Below, one piece after another: positions 27,866-35,647 of a stretch of DNA of 64,000 bases (positions within the stretch are counted from its first letter, which is position 1; the number at the start of each line of letters is the position of its first letter). The DNA is taken from assembly GCA_002391195.1 (NCBI GenBank), contig DGRZ01000008.1:1-64000 (forward strand), written 5' to 3'. Under the pieces are notes generated by a model. The model ran no database searches, was not told where the DNA came from, and saw only the letters and a list, made by a program, of their open reading frames with translations. Made by a program: the position numbers and the translations under genes. The stretch comes from Fibrobacter sp. UBA4375 (GTDB lineage Bacteria > Fibrobacterota > Fibrobacteria > Fibrobacterales > Fibrobacteraceae).

Positions 27866-27999
27866 ATGGCGGGGTGGGACCCGCCATGACGACGTGGCAG
27901 AAGCGAGGGGAAGGCTTTCCCCTAACCACTAATCATTGACGCCTCAAGCGGATCCCCGACCAAGTCGGGGATGACAAAGAGGGAATCCCCCGGGATGAC
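27866..27999. repeat. Cluster of three REP-like palindromes
   Basis: The 377-base region 27769-28145 holds no gene. It carries three palindromes, each ending in ATGAC: ATGGCGGG/CCCGCCAT (27866-27887), ATCCCCGAC/GTCGGGGAT (27952-27972) and ATCCC/GGGAT (27985-27996). The rest up to 28018 is unremarkable, and from 28019 it is the heptad array. Confidence 0.65.
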
Positions 28000-28018
28000 A
28001 CTTCTTGAAACCTGCGGC

Positions 28019-28151
28019 CCTAAAACCTAAGACCTATTACCTAACCCCTAGATCCTAGCCCCTAGATCCTAGCCCCTAGATCCTAGATCCTAGCCCCTAA
28101 ATCCTAGCCCCTAGATCCTAGATCCTAGCCCCTAAATCCTAACCCCTAATA
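28019..28151. repeat. Long heptanucleotide array of 19 units
   Basis: Nineteen uninterrupted 7-mers: CCTAAAA, CCTAAGA, CCTATTA, CCTAACC, then a mix of CCTAGAT (6), CCTAGCC (5), CCTAAAT (2), one more CCTAACC and a final CCTAATA. Variation is limited to the last three or four positions of each unit. The last unit contains the stop codon (TAG on the reverse strand) of the sugar transferase gene. Confidence 0.95.
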
Positions 28152-29318
28152 CGCCCCTTCGCCCTTGAACACGACCTTGAAGGTCTTGAGGATGAGCTTG
28201 AAGTCGTCGGCCAGCTTGCCGCCACGGCGGATGTAGTCGTTGTCCAGGCGCATCTGGCCTTCGAAGCTGATGTTGCTGCGGCCGCTGACCTGCCAGATGC
28301 AGGTGAGTCCGGGGGTTACGGAAAGACGCATGCGGTGCCAGGGTTCGTAGGTTTCCACCTCTTCGGGGAGAGGCGGGCGGGGCCCCACGATGGACATGTC
28401 GCCGTTGATGATGTTCACCAGCTGGGGCAGTTCGTCGAGGCTGAACTTGCGGAGAATGCGACCGAAGGGGTAGATGCGGGGGTCGTTCTTGATCTTGAAG
28501 GTCTTGCCGCCAGTTTCGTTCAGGGCCATGAGTTCTTTTTTGCGTTCTTCGGCATCCACGTACATGCTTCGGAACTTGTACATGGTGAACAACGAGCCGT
28601 TCTTGCCCACGCGGGTCTGCTTGAAGATGATGGGCCCCTTGGGGTCGCTGATCTTTACGGCCAGGGCACAGAATAAAAGCACCGGCGAAAGGATAATCAG
28701 GCCCAGCAGGGCGCCTGTAAAGTCTACGCACCGCTTGATGATATGCCGAAAACGGATCTTGTGGGGGTGGGGCCAGATGTGGTCCATGTTCAGGCGGTCA
28801 ACGCGGAAGAAACTGCCGTTGGTGCTGTTGAATTCCTTGATTGTGTCCGCCAGTTCCAGGTTTTCTTTTTCTTGGAGGCCGGTATAGAGGTAGGCCTTGA
28901 AGATGGGCTTCTTGGGCTTGTGCCGCAGGTTCTGGATAAGGCCCGCGTCGTTTAGCCTGTGGAGAATTTCTTTTCGGATGTTCTCCAGGGTGGAAAGGTC
29001 CGAATTCAGCAGGATGACGCCGATGCCGTTTCCGTCGGAAAGGTAGCCGATGACATCGATGAACCGAAGGTGGGAGAACATGGTAAGCAGGCTGATACGC
29101 CAGGTCTGCTCTACGGTCTGGTTCGGCCATGCCCAGCCCAACAGGTCGAACTGGTGGGCGTAAATCTGGACAAAGATGAAGGGCTTGCGGGTGCGGTTCG
29201 CCCGCAGGAACTCCTCGTTCAGCCTGGCCCGGAAAAGCCTGGCCGGATAGACGATGTTCTTTAGCCTCTGCTCCGTGAGTATGGAGTCAATGGCTGGATT
29301 TACCGATCCCTGTTCCAT
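28146..29318 (-). CDS. Membrane sugar-1-phosphate (undecaprenyl-phosphate) transferase
   Basis: The protein has 390 aa. The C-terminal half (about residues 190-390) is a bacterial sugar transferase domain: a membrane hairpin (TGALLGLIILSPVLLFCALA), KQTRVGKNGSLFTMYKFRSM, RILRKFSLDELPQLVNIINGDMSIVGPRPP, and TCIWQVSGRSN. It would start synthesis of a surface polysaccharide by moving a sugar phosphate onto the lipid carrier. The N-terminal ~170 residues lack the usual four membrane helices and instead resemble a cytosolic GGDEF-like or response domain of unknown role. The frame reaches 29405, but ATG 29318 avoids reading through the heptad half-array. Confidence 0.85.
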   Translation of the reverse strand: MEQGSVNPAIDSILTEQRLKNIVYPARLFRARLNEEFLRANRTRKPFIFVQIYAHQFDLLGWAWPNQTVEQTWRISLLTMFSHLRFIDVIGYLSDGNGIGVILLNSDLSTLENIRKEILHRLNDAGLIQNLRHKPKKPIFKAYLYTGLQEKENLELADTIKEFNSTNGSFFRVDRLNMDHIWPHPHKIRFRHIIKRCVDFTGALLGLIILSPVLLFCALAVKISDPKGPIIFKQTRVGKNGSLFTMYKFRSMYVDAEERKKELMALNETGGKTFKIKNDPRIYPFGRILRKFSLDELPQLVNIINGDMSIVGPRPPLPEEVETYEPWHRMRLSVTPGLTCIWQVSGRSNISFEGQMRLDNDYIRRGGKLADDFKLILKTFKVVFKGEGAY

Positions 29319-29337
29319 AACGAGAAATGTAGAAAAA

Positions 29338-29440
29338 GTGGTCAGTAAACAGTGGTTAGTAAACAGGATTGCAAATGAGAAAAGCCTCGTTTTTTGATTA
29401 ATCACTAAACACTAAACACTAAACACTAACCACTAATTTC
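29338..29440. repeat. Inverted heptanucleotide half-arrays before hom
   Basis: Left half GTGGTCA, GTAAACA, GTGGTTA, GTAAACA (29338-29365). Right half in the opposite sense TAAACAC (3), TAACCAC, TAATTTC (29406-29440), in phase with TATCTTT. It lies between divergent genes. Confidence 0.85.
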
Positions 29441-29447
29441 TATCTTT
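29441..29447 (+). promoter_or_regulatory. Probable -10 box of hom
   Basis: TATCTTT directly follows TAATTTC in heptad phase, 31 bases before the hom start; GGAG at 29468 is the ribosome site. Confidence 0.5.
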
Positions 29448-29478
29448 ACCGCCGTAAAATTCAAAATGGAGACGCCTT

Positions 29479-30768
29479 ATGTTGCGTATTGGTCTTATTG
29501 GAACGGGAACCGTCGGTGGCGGAGTTATCCAGATTCTGGAGCAGAAAATTGCCGAGTACAAGGAAAAGCTCGGTGTGGAACTGGAACTGGCCTGCATTTG
29601 CGCCAAGTCCGAAGAAGAAGTGGCCCCCTACAAGGCGAAGGGCTACAAGGTTTCAACCAACGCCGACGAAATGATTGCCGGCAACGACATCGATGTGCTG
29701 GTGGAACTGGCCGGTGGCTACAACATGCCCCGCAAGTGGATTCTGGCTGCCCTCGAAAGCGGCAAGCACGTGGTGACCGCCAACAAGGCTCTTCTCGCCA
29801 AGTATGGTCACGAGATTTTCCCCCTGGCCGCCAAGAACGGACTGCACGTGCTGTTCGAAGCTGCCGTAGGTGGAGGCATTCCCATTATCCGCAGCCTGCA
29901 AGAAGGCCTGCTGGGCTCTACGGTAGAAAGCCTGAGCTGCATCATCAACGGTACCTGCAACTACATTCTCAGCCGCATGGCCGACGAAGGCCTGGACTTT
30001 GACGTGGTATTGAAGGACGCCCAGAAGCTGGGCTTTGCCGAAGCGGACCCCACCTTCGACATCGAAGGAATCGACTCCGCCCACAAGACGGCCCTGCTTG
30101 CAAGCCTCTGCAGCGGCAAGCGGGTGGATTTTGAAAAGATCCATGTGACGGGTATTTCCAAGATTACCGCCCAGGATATCGCCTTTGCCAAGGAAATCGG
30201 CTGTTGCGTAAAGCTCCTCGGTATCTATCATCGCGATGGTGACCGTGTGGATGCCCGTGTGCATCCCTGCTTTGTCTCTAACGACAATCTACTTTCCAAC
30301 GTGAACGGCGTGATTAACGCGGTTTACCTCAAGTGCGATAACCTGGGCGAAACGGTACAGACCGGTGCCGGTGCTGGCCGCCTCCCGACGGCCTCTGCCG
30401 TGGTAGCCGACCTGGTGTCTTTGGCCCGCTCTGTGGACATGGGCAGCCGCAAGGCGCTCCCCATGGGCTGGTTCAATGTGGAAAATTCCGCCACGCTGGT
30501 GCCGATTTCGGAAACGTCCTCCCGCTACTACCTGCGCTTTACCTCTCGTGACGCCTGCGGTGTGCTTGCGAAGATTACAAGCGTTCTCGCCGATAACAAC
30601 ATCTCCATCGAGACCATCATCCAGAAGAACGTGAAGGACCCGGGTAAGGTTTCCATTGTGGTCATTACCGAAAAGACCCAGGACAGCAAGGCCTCGAAAG
30701 CGGTGGACGCTATCGACGCCCTGCCCGAAATCGTGGAAAAGAGCCAGGTTATCCGTTTCCTGGTCTAA
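29479..30768 (+). CDS. hom: Homoserine dehydrogenase
   Basis: NAD(P)-dependent reduction of aspartate semialdehyde to homoserine, the branch to Thr and Met; cytosolic, 429 aa. Rossmann motif GLIGTGTVGGGVIQIL at residues 5-20, TANKALLAKYG, and catalytic region FAEADPTFDIEGIDSAHK. The C-terminus carries an ACT domain (about residues 350-425, FTSRDACGVLAKITSVLADN) for feedback control by threonine. The length is typical of the Gram-positive/cyanobacterial monofunctional type; no aspartokinase is fused. Confidence 0.96.
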   Translation: MLRIGLIGTGTVGGGVIQILEQKIAEYKEKLGVELELACICAKSEEEVAPYKAKGYKVSTNADEMIAGNDIDVLVELAGGYNMPRKWILAALESGKHVVTANKALLAKYGHEIFPLAAKNGLHVLFEAAVGGGIPIIRSLQEGLLGSTVESLSCIINGTCNYILSRMADEGLDFDVVLKDAQKLGFAEADPTFDIEGIDSAHKTALLASLCSGKRVDFEKIHVTGISKITAQDIAFAKEIGCCVKLLGIYHRDGDRVDARVHPCFVSNDNLLSNVNGVINAVYLKCDNLGETVQTGAGAGRLPTASAVVADLVSLARSVDMGSRKALPMGWFNVENSATLVPISETSSRYYLRFTSRDACGVLAKITSVLADNNISIETIIQKNVKDPGKVSIVVITEKTQDSKASKAVDAIDALPEIVEKSQVIRFLV

Positions 30769-30809
30769 AAATTGGTTTCTGGACGGACCATTTTGTAGAT
30801 TAAGCCTGT

Positions 30810-32261
30810 ATGATTCGTGCCGCCACATTGGAAAGGGTGCTCCTTCTCCTTTCGGACTTTCTCGCCCTGACAATCTGCTTTGTTTTGGCGTACTGGGTTC
30901 AGTTCCATAGCGGCTGGATTGCCGAAAAGTTCGACCCTTCCAAGACCCTGGATGCCTACTGGCATATCGGGTGTGCCCTGAATATCTGCTGGCTTTTCTG
31001 GTTTACCTTTACGGGGCTGTACCGCACGTGGCTTTTACAGTCCAGAACCTTGCAGGTCTTGCGGGTGTTGCGGGCCGTTTTTGTGGGTGTGGTCCTGATT
31101 ATTGTCGGCCTGTTCGGCTCTGAGTTTATGGGCAAGGTGGCCGCCGGTGCTCCCCTGACTGGCAACTACATCTACGGTTCTCGATTTACCTGGATTTTGG
31201 TCTATGGCGTTTTTGTATTGGTGCTGGTCGCTGCTTTCCGCATGGTGCTGTACCTTGGGCTAAGGTCGTTGCTCCGTCGGGGCTATGGGGCCAACAAGGT
31301 GCTGGTCCTTGGCTGTACGGAATCCGGCAAGAATATTGCAGAAGCTTTGAAAAAAGCTCCTGAGGTGGGTCAGCAGGTGGTGGGGTTTGTTGATGAACGC
31401 TATCAGGTGATGGACCATCATTTTTGCGATGTTCCGGTTCTTGGCAAGTATTCGGATTTGCCCGCATTGGTCAAGAAGTTGGGCATTTCGGGAATCATTA
31501 TCGCTCATGACAGCTCTTCTCCGCAAGAAATCATGCGTGTGCTGGTATGGGTTTGCGAACTTCCCTTGCATATCTACATTGTGCCTGAGCTTTACCCTGC
31601 CGTCAATGGCAGGTTCAAGAGTAACCTGGTTCACGGGTTCGAACTGCAGGAACTGTTCCCCTTAGCCATGCCGCCCTGGCAGGTGCAGATCAAGAGATTC
31701 CTGGATATTGTTATTGGTGGAATTATCGGACTTTGCTCCTTGCCGGTGTGCCTGTTGGCGGCCATTGCCATCAAGCTGGATGACCACGGCCCCATTTTTT
31801 ATTCCCAGGAACGCATCGGCCTGTACGGTAAGCCCTTTACGGTTTACAAGTTCCGCACCATGCGCACCGATGCCGAAAAGTTCGGTGCCCAATGGGCCAC
31901 CAAGAAGGACCCTCGTATTACCCGTGTAGGGCATTTCTTGCGCAAGACTCGCATTGATGAACTACCGCAGATTTTGTGTGTATTAAAAGGCGACATGAGT
32001 ATGGTGGGGCCTCGCCCCGAACGTGCCGTATTCATTGGCAAGCTCCGTGAGCAGATTCCCTTTTATATTGGACGTCTGAAGATGAAACCCGGTCTTACCG
32101 GCTGGGCCCAGGTTCGTCACCATTATGACAATAGTATTGAGGATGTTCAAATCAAGCTACAGTACGATATGTATTATTACGAGAACATGAGCCTGCTTCT
32201 GGATTTCCAGATTCTCGTGCGGACGGTCTATGTGGTACTGACCGGAAAAGGAGCTCAGTAA
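30810..32261 (+). CDS. Undecaprenyl-phosphate sugar phosphotransferase (WcaJ/WbaP type)
   Basis: The protein has 483 aa. Four or five N-terminal membrane helices (about residues 10-150) are followed by a CoA-binding-like nucleotide domain (NKVLVLGCTESGKNIAEAL), then a fifth membrane segment and the catalytic sugar transferase domain: YSQERIGLYGKPFTVYKFRTM, RKTRIDELPQILCVLKGDMSMVGPRP and GLTGWAQVRHHYD. It is the classic long form of the initiating polyprenol transferase for exopolysaccharide or O-antigen. It is distinct from the shorter transferase at 28146, so two initiating enzymes lie 1.5 kb apart. No Shine-Dalgarno; TAGATT ends 8 bases before ATG. Confidence 0.9.
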   Translation: MIRAATLERVLLLLSDFLALTICFVLAYWVQFHSGWIAEKFDPSKTLDAYWHIGCALNICWLFWFTFTGLYRTWLLQSRTLQVLRVLRAVFVGVVLIIVGLFGSEFMGKVAAGAPLTGNYIYGSRFTWILVYGVFVLVLVAAFRMVLYLGLRSLLRRGYGANKVLVLGCTESGKNIAEALKKAPEVGQQVVGFVDERYQVMDHHFCDVPVLGKYSDLPALVKKLGISGIIIAHDSSSPQEIMRVLVWVCELPLHIYIVPELYPAVNGRFKSNLVHGFELQELFPLAMPPWQVQIKRFLDIVIGGIIGLCSLPVCLLAAIAIKLDDHGPIFYSQERIGLYGKPFTVYKFRTMRTDAEKFGAQWATKKDPRITRVGHFLRKTRIDELPQILCVLKGDMSMVGPRPERAVFIGKLREQIPFYIGRLKMKPGLTGWAQVRHHYDNSIEDVQIKLQYDMYYYENMSLLLDFQILVRTVYVVLTGKGAQ

Positions 32262-32417
32262 AATTCGGAATTCGGATTTATGAATTCGGAATTAATTATT
32301 AGATTTGATTTTTGAAATTCGAACTATCTTTACTCCGGAATCTGAAATCCGCTTTTAAAGTCTAAACTTTGAATTAACATCAACTCCGAACCCCGAATTC
32401 CTAATTCCGAATTAATT
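32262..32417. repeat. Heptanucleotide array filling the spacer before nadC
   Basis: AATTCGG, AATTCGG, ATTTATG, AATTCGG, AATTAAT (32262-32296) start right after a stop codon. Opposite-sense units such as AACTCCG, AACCCCG, AATTCCT, AATTCCG, AATTAAT run up to the nadC start codon. A TATCTTT box is at 32325-32331 in the middle. Confidence 0.8.
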
Positions 32418-33281
32418 ATGTACGGCGACAATTCTACTCCAGTTTTTCCTACCGAAGATGCTCTCACCATGATCCGTCTCGCTTTGGCCGAAGACGTGCG
32501 TACCGGCGATGTGACCAGCGAATGGACTATCCCCGCCGACCAGAGGCAGCATGCTCGCCTGATAGCGAAAGAAGACGGCGTGTTGGCAGGACTCCCTGTG
32601 ATTGAACTGGTTTTCCAGGAACTGAAGGCAAGCGTGAAGGTGACGCTCCACAAGAAAGACGGCGACGTGGTCAAAAAGGGCGATTTGATTGCCGAAATGG
32701 ACGGCACCACCCATGAACTTTTGACAGGCGAACGAACGCTCCTGAACTTTATCCAGCAACTTTCCGGCGTGGCCACGGTGGCCCACACTTTTCAGGAGGC
32801 CCTGAAGGGCGGCAAGACCAAGGTGCTGGACACCCGCAAGACGGTGCCCGGTTTTCGCACATTGCAAAAATACGCCGTGCGCGTAGGGGGCGGTTCTAAC
32901 CACCGCATGGGACTTTTCGACATGGTGCTGGTGAAGGACAACCACATTGCTGCGGCAGGCGGTGTTTTGCAGGCTCTTGAAGTGGTGAAGAAGAACAACA
33001 AGCAGGGCCTGATGGTGGAAATGGAAGTGGAAAATTTCGACCAGCTGCGGGCCTTGTTGAACAAGGGCGTAGACGTGATCATGCTGGACAACATGAGCAA
33101 CGAGATGATGGCCGAGGCCCTGAAGATTATCAAGGAAAGCGGCGACAAGTGCCTGGTGGAGGGTTCCGGCAACATGACGCTGGAACGGGCGAAGGAAATC
33201 GCTACCCTTGGCCTTGACTATATTTCGGTCGGTGCATTGACTCATAGTGTGAAGGCTCTCGACATCTCCATGAGGATATAG
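32418..33281 (+). CDS. nadC: Nicotinate-nucleotide pyrophosphorylase (quinolinate phosphoribosyltransferase)
   Basis: Converts quinolinate and PRPP to nicotinate mononucleotide in NAD synthesis; cytosolic dimer, 287 aa. Visible family motifs: LAEDVRTGDVTSEW, GERTLLNFIQQLSGVAT, LDTRKTVPGFRTLQKYAVRVGGGSNHRMGLFDMVLVKDNHI (split over residues 130-175), and the phosphate site EGSGNMTLERAKE with SVGALTHS. No Shine-Dalgarno is visible; the heptad array reaches the ATG. nadA and nadB are not in the window. Confidence 0.96.
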   Translation: MYGDNSTPVFPTEDALTMIRLALAEDVRTGDVTSEWTIPADQRQHARLIAKEDGVLAGLPVIELVFQELKASVKVTLHKKDGDVVKKGDLIAEMDGTTHELLTGERTLLNFIQQLSGVATVAHTFQEALKGGKTKVLDTRKTVPGFRTLQKYAVRVGGGSNHRMGLFDMVLVKDNHIAAAGGVLQALEVVKKNNKQGLMVEMEVENFDQLRALLNKGVDVIMLDNMSNEMMAEALKIIKESGDKCLVEGSGNMTLERAKEIATLGLDYISVGALTHSVKALDISMRI

Positions 33282-33300
33282 TCTCTATGTGGAAAAGGAG

Positions 33301-33321
33301 ATGCCCGGTCAAGCCGGGCAT
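33301..33321. repeat. REP-like palindrome between nadC and coaX
   Basis: ATGCCCGG, TCAAG, CCGGGCAT followed by GAC, the same layout as the copies at 27866-27999. Confidence 0.7.
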
Positions 33322-33333
33322 GACAAATGGTAG

Positions 33334-34158
33334 ATGAAAAAGAATTTGAAAAAGACGGATACGTTCTCGTTTGTGGTGGATGTGGGCAACTCCCACACGG
33401 TTCTTGGTATTTTCAAGGGCGACAAGGTGGTGGACCACTGGCGGCTCACCACCCGCAAGGAGACTACTAGCGACGAGGTGATGAACCGCATTGGCGGTCT
33501 TGTCCGTTTTTCCGAAATCAAGCCTTCAACTATTACCCACGTGGGGCTTTCGACGGTAGTGCCTGCCCATGAACGCCCGTGGATCAAGGCACTGCAGACC
33601 CTGTTAAAGCGGCCTGTGCAGGTGGTGAGTTCCGACAATTGCCTGGGATGCCCTATCGCCTACCCGAACCCGGCTTCGCTAGGTTCTGACCGTCTCTGCA
33701 ATATCATCGCTCTCCGGGACCGTGGCTACAAGGATGCCATCGTGGTAGATATGGGAACGGCTACAACCTTCGACGTGATGAAGGACGGCGGCTTTGCGGG
33801 AGGTATCATTATTCCCGGTATCAGCGCCAGTCTGGACGTTTTGACCGAGAAGGCGGCAAGGCTTTTGCCGGTGAGCATTGAATGGCCGGAGCATGTGATT
33901 GCCAACAACACCGACGACGCCATCCGCGCGGGTCTCTTGTACGGGTTCATGGCGGAGCTTGAAACCCTGGTGGCCAAAATCAAGGCCGAGATGGGCAAGA
34001 AGAAAGTTCCCGTGTTTGCCACGGGAGGCTGGGGCCGCATGGTCATGGGACACAGCAAGGTGATTGACACCTACGACCCGTATTTGACCCTGAATGGCGT
34101 GCGCCTGGTGGCCTTGCACGGTAACGGTGCCGCTGCCATTGAGGGCGAAGAGGACTGA
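33334..34158 (+). CDS. coaX: Type III pantothenate kinase
   Basis: First step of coenzyme A synthesis, pantothenate phosphorylation; cytosolic, 274 aa. The ASKHA fold shows FVVDVGNSHTVLGIF (phosphate loop), LGSDRLCNIIA, VVDMGTATTFDVM (catalytic Asp) and GGIIIPGI. This class is insensitive to CoA feedback and needs a monovalent cation. It lies 52 bases after nadC, separated by a REP-like palindrome, and ends 4 bases before the convergent gene. Confidence 0.95.
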   Translation: MKKNLKKTDTFSFVVDVGNSHTVLGIFKGDKVVDHWRLTTRKETTSDEVMNRIGGLVRFSEIKPSTITHVGLSTVVPAHERPWIKALQTLLKRPVQVVSSDNCLGCPIAYPNPASLGSDRLCNIIALRDRGYKDAIVVDMGTATTFDVMKDGGFAGGIIIPGISASLDVLTEKAARLLPVSIEWPEHVIANNTDDAIRAGLLYGFMAELETLVAKIKAEMGKKKVPVFATGGWGRMVMGHSKVIDTYDPYLTLNGVRLVALHGNGAAAIEGEED

Positions 34159-34162
34159 TTTC

Positions 34163-35644
34163 CTAGAATCTGAAACCCGCTTGGATTTGCAACGCAAATC
34201 CGTTGCGGAAAACAAGCGAAGAAAAGGAATCCCATTTTTCGGCAAGGGAACTGCCCTTGTTCTTTTCTGTTGTGATGTCTTCGTTGGTATCGGGAATGTC
34301 GGGTGGCTCGGGTTCTTCTGCAGGTCCTTTGTCTGGTCCCTTTTCGATGTGAAAGTGCAGGGGAATAATCTGTTCCATGCCGAAGGAGGCAAAGAAGGCA
34401 TTTGACGGGGATTGCAGTTCGGTGCCTAGCCCCGCCAATGCTCCGACGACATAGCCCTCCTGTTGCCAGGTGCTGGTAGAATGCTTGATGTGGAAGAACC
34501 CGGTTTTTTCCATGCGCATGTTGAGCTTGGCTATGTAAGAGACGTAAAAACCGTCAAGGGTTGCCTTGGGTAGCAGGTGCCAACGGCCCACATTCAGGTT
34601 CCACTGGTAACCCAGTCCAGCATCAAATACTTTTCCGTCAATGTCGCCATATACGCGGAAAGAACGCTGGAAAACGCTAAATGAAAGAGTCTTTAATGTG
34701 GAGCTTTTCAAGGCTCGATTTGGGGCCAGGGTCTCGTAAAAGCGCCTGCTTTCCCAGGGGATGTTTATTTCCAGGGTCCCGTAAACGGCCCTTGCCGTGA
34801 ATCGGTCGCCGTCTTGGAACTTGTGCAGGAAGTTCGCCTGGAAAAGGTTTGCGTCTATTCCCAGGGGCAGGTAGGCGAATCTCTTTTCGCTTACCTCGTC
34901 GCCATTTTCCCGCATCAGGCCGAACAGCCGGATATCGGCGTACAGGTAGGCGTAAGAAAGTTGGACTTTGTTGTTGCGTCCGTCATAGAGGTAGCGGAAG
35001 TCCGTCCCCCAAAAATCAGAGGAATCGCTGAAGGCGTAACCCCACTGGTTCTCGATGTCAGGGGAGGTTTCCCCGTAGAAAAATTCCCCTTGCAGTCGGT
35101 GGCTCAGTAGCCTTGTTCCCGCAGAAAAACTTTTGGCGAGTATGGTGGATTGGTAGGTAGCGTCAATGGTAGGGACATAATCCTCTTCCCAGTCGGAATG
35201 CCAGCGGATTCCCGAAAGTTCAAGGAGTCCGGCGTTGATGGATGCCTTGGCGTAGAGCATGGAGTCGGGAAGGTGGAAACGGGATGAAACCCCTATGGCA
35301 GGGAGTGCGTTGATGTTGGCATCTACGCCAAAGAATTTGAAATCCCTGGAAAGGGATATGTGTCCTGTAGTGAACGCTTCTCCCATCTTCAAATTCCAGG
35401 AATAGTTTTTACGGTCGCTGTCACGTCGGTAGCCCAGATGATAGCGAGTCTTTCCGACGCTAGCCCCCAAAGCCCAATCCCCTGCCTGCAGGCTGTCGCT
35501 GGCGGAGCAGCCTTTGGCTGATGCTTTTGAACCCCTCCAGTCCAACAGAAAAAGCCCGTCGCACTGGACGAGCCCGGAGTTCCTGGCGAACCCAGTGTTT
35601 GCAACGAGCAGGGCCGCCGAGAAAATTTTCGCTAGGTTACGCAA
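34163..35644 (-). CDS. Predicted outer-membrane or periplasmic beta-rich protein, 493 aa
   Basis: A Sec signal peptide (MRNLAKIFSAALLVANTGFA) is followed by a long run of alternating beta strands with aromatic edges, as in a large barrel (for example FRYLYDGRNNKVQLSYAYLYADI). An acidic segment rich in Pro/Glu/Asp (about residues 440-465) leads to the C-terminal FALQIQAGFRF, a typical barrel end. No family recognised. The conserved Cys pair near the N-terminus (QCDG, GCSAS) may form a disulfide. Neighbours give no clear function. Confidence 0.7.
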   Translation of the reverse strand: MRNLAKIFSAALLVANTGFARNSGLVQCDGLFLLDWRGSKASAKGCSASDSLQAGDWALGASVGKTRYHLGYRRDSDRKNYSWNLKMGEAFTTGHISLSRDFKFFGVDANINALPAIGVSSRFHLPDSMLYAKASINAGLLELSGIRWHSDWEEDYVPTIDATYQSTILAKSFSAGTRLLSHRLQGEFFYGETSPDIENQWGYAFSDSSDFWGTDFRYLYDGRNNKVQLSYAYLYADIRLFGLMRENGDEVSEKRFAYLPLGIDANLFQANFLHKFQDGDRFTARAVYGTLEINIPWESRRFYETLAPNRALKSSTLKTLSFSVFQRSFRVYGDIDGKVFDAGLGYQWNLNVGRWHLLPKATLDGFYVSYIAKLNMRMEKTGFFHIKHSTSTWQQEGYVVGALAGLGTELQSPSNAFFASFGMEQIIPLHFHIEKGPDKGPAEEPEPPDIPDTNEDITTEKNKGSSLAEKWDSFSSLVFRNGFALQIQAGFRF

Positions 35645-35647
35645 GGA

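Noticed and set aside
28019..28151. CRISPR array
   Set aside because: Period is 7 bases without spacers; no cas genes are present.
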